A stretch of DNA of 64,000 nt from Ichthyophthirius multifiliis. Lineage: Eukaryota > Ciliophora > Oligohymenophorea > Hymenostomatida. The DNA is taken from the NCBI RefSeq assembly GCF_000220395.1, contig NW_004086177.1, positions 62,001-126,000 of the forward strand, in the 5' to 3' direction. Position 1 is the stretch's first letter, and every line of letters begins with the position of its first letter. The notes below the pieces were generated by a model, which was given only the letters and a program-made list of their open reading frames with translations, ran no database searches and was not told the origin of the DNA. Below are positions 63,169-64,000 of this stretch, piece after piece. Both the position numbers and the translations under genes were made by a program.

Positions 63169-63546
63169 TATTTTTTAAATATATGTTTTATTTAAATACA
63201 ATTTATTTGCTTATTATATTATTTTTTATTTATTTTTATAACCGATCAACTAATATAATAGCTTTAAATTATTTATAATTTATTATTAAATAAATTATTA
63301 TATCATTTTTAATAATAAATAAAAATAGAATTTTTAATATGTATATTTTAATGAATTGAATATTTCTTCATATTTTTTATTTTTTTTCGAATATATTTAA
63401 AATCGCTGTTTAATAATTTAAATAACAATAATTTTTATATTTATCAAATTAATTTTAAAATTTTTAATTTAGTTTATGATTTATAGTTGTTTTACTTTTT
63501 TAATTAAATATTTATTTTCAATAAAACAATTATAAGAAAATAAATC
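63169..63546. other. AT-rich spacer, divergent promoters
   Basis: Upstream of AK7 (-) and the last kinase (+). Nothing specific. Confidence 0.55.
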
Positions 63547-64000
63547 ATGTAAGAACTTTATTATGAATATGATAATTATATTTGGAGAAAAAAAGACAAA
63601 TTAGGTTAAGGTACATTTGGGACTGTATATAAATGCAAGAATAAGAAATCAAATGAAATATTAGCTGTGAAAGTTTTTAGTAAAAAATTAATTTTTTAAT
63701 CTGATTTAAATAAGATAATGAATGAGATCGAGATTATGAAATAATTAAATTCGTAAAATATTAGTAATACATTATATTTTAAATAACATATACAATAATA
63801 AAAAGTTAAACTTATTGATTATCATCTAGGAGAATAAGGGAAAAAATACTTATTTGTAAAATATTGTGAAGGTGGAAATTTAAGAAAGTACATTTAAAAA
63901 AAAGGTAAAGAAAAAATAATTTTAGACAATTTAAATTATATACAATAAGTTAGGAGGTAAACTTAAAGAAGAAGAAGTAATTAGCATTTTAAGATAATTA
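63547..64000 (+). CDS. Protein kinase, N-terminal part, cut by the window edge
   Basis: Starts at ATG 63547: MQELYYEYDNYIWRKKDKLG, then the glycine loop GQGTFGTVYKCKNKKSN and the VAIK-type Lys in ILAVKVFSKK. NEIEIMKQLNSQN leads over a 42-bp intron (63764-63805) into IIKLIDYHLGEQGKKYLFV, KYCEGGNLRKYIQKKG, and after a second intron (about 63906-63951) GKLKEEEVISILRQL, where the window ends. The short spacer before EEEV and the hinge KYCEGGNL resemble ULK/ATG1- or NEK-like kinases common in ciliates. The HRD and DFG motifs lie outside the window. Confidence 0.9.

Overview
The window looks like somatic (macronuclear) DNA of an oligohymenophorean ciliate. Open protein-coding frames run straight through TAA and TAG, which fall at glutamine positions of conserved proteins, and they end only at TGA. 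Introns are tiny (about 38-60 bp, GTA...AG) and very AT-rich, and spacers are almost pure A/T. Composition is more extreme than I would expect for Tetrahymena and fits an Ichthyophthirius-like genome; that placement is inference. All products below were read by hand with TAA/TAG = Gln and TGA = stop.

Layout, left to right. 1-17 kb: a fragment at the left edge, a TMX2-like ER thioredoxin protein (-), a frame-mixed 18/20-bp repeat locus, an intron-less hybrid histidine kinase, NAC alpha, a weak hypothetical, an SLC37-type sugar-phosphate transporter, an exon-like orphan stretch, an SLC35-type nucleotide-sugar transporter and radial spoke protein RSPH9. 17-30 kb: an almost empty 3.8-kb spacer, a divergent histone H3 convergent with an RMI1-like OB-fold gene, a voltage/CNBD-type K+ channel, ribosomal protein uS9 (-) and a C2H2 zinc-finger protein. 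30-47 kb: a seipin-like protein, an FtsH-like AAA ATPase without its protease half, a ten-exon Ser/Thr kinase, a Cache-domain receptor, an OSCA/TMEM63 channel (-) and a UBA-RBR ubiquitin ligase with C-terminal membrane segments. 47-64 kb: a Q/N/K-rich coiled-coil protein, a karyopherin-beta (-), an M16 insulinase-type protease, a membrane RING-H2 ligase (-), a small hypothetical (-), adenylate kinase 7 (-) and a kinase cut by the right edge.

The genes do not form an operon; they are individually transcribed and unrelated in pathway. Functional themes are membrane sensing and signalling (hybrid kinase, Cache receptor, K+ channel, OSCA channel, two kinases), cilium structure (RSPH9, AK7), ER/lipid/secretory biology (TMX2, seipin, the two transporters) and ubiquitin ligation (RBR, RING-H2). 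I saw no tRNA, rRNA, CRISPR or transposon. Two genes carry apparent frame breaks, three in all, and all three lie in A or T homopolymers, which suggests sequence error rather than biology. Exon maps marked as complete were checked for phase; others are stated as approximate.
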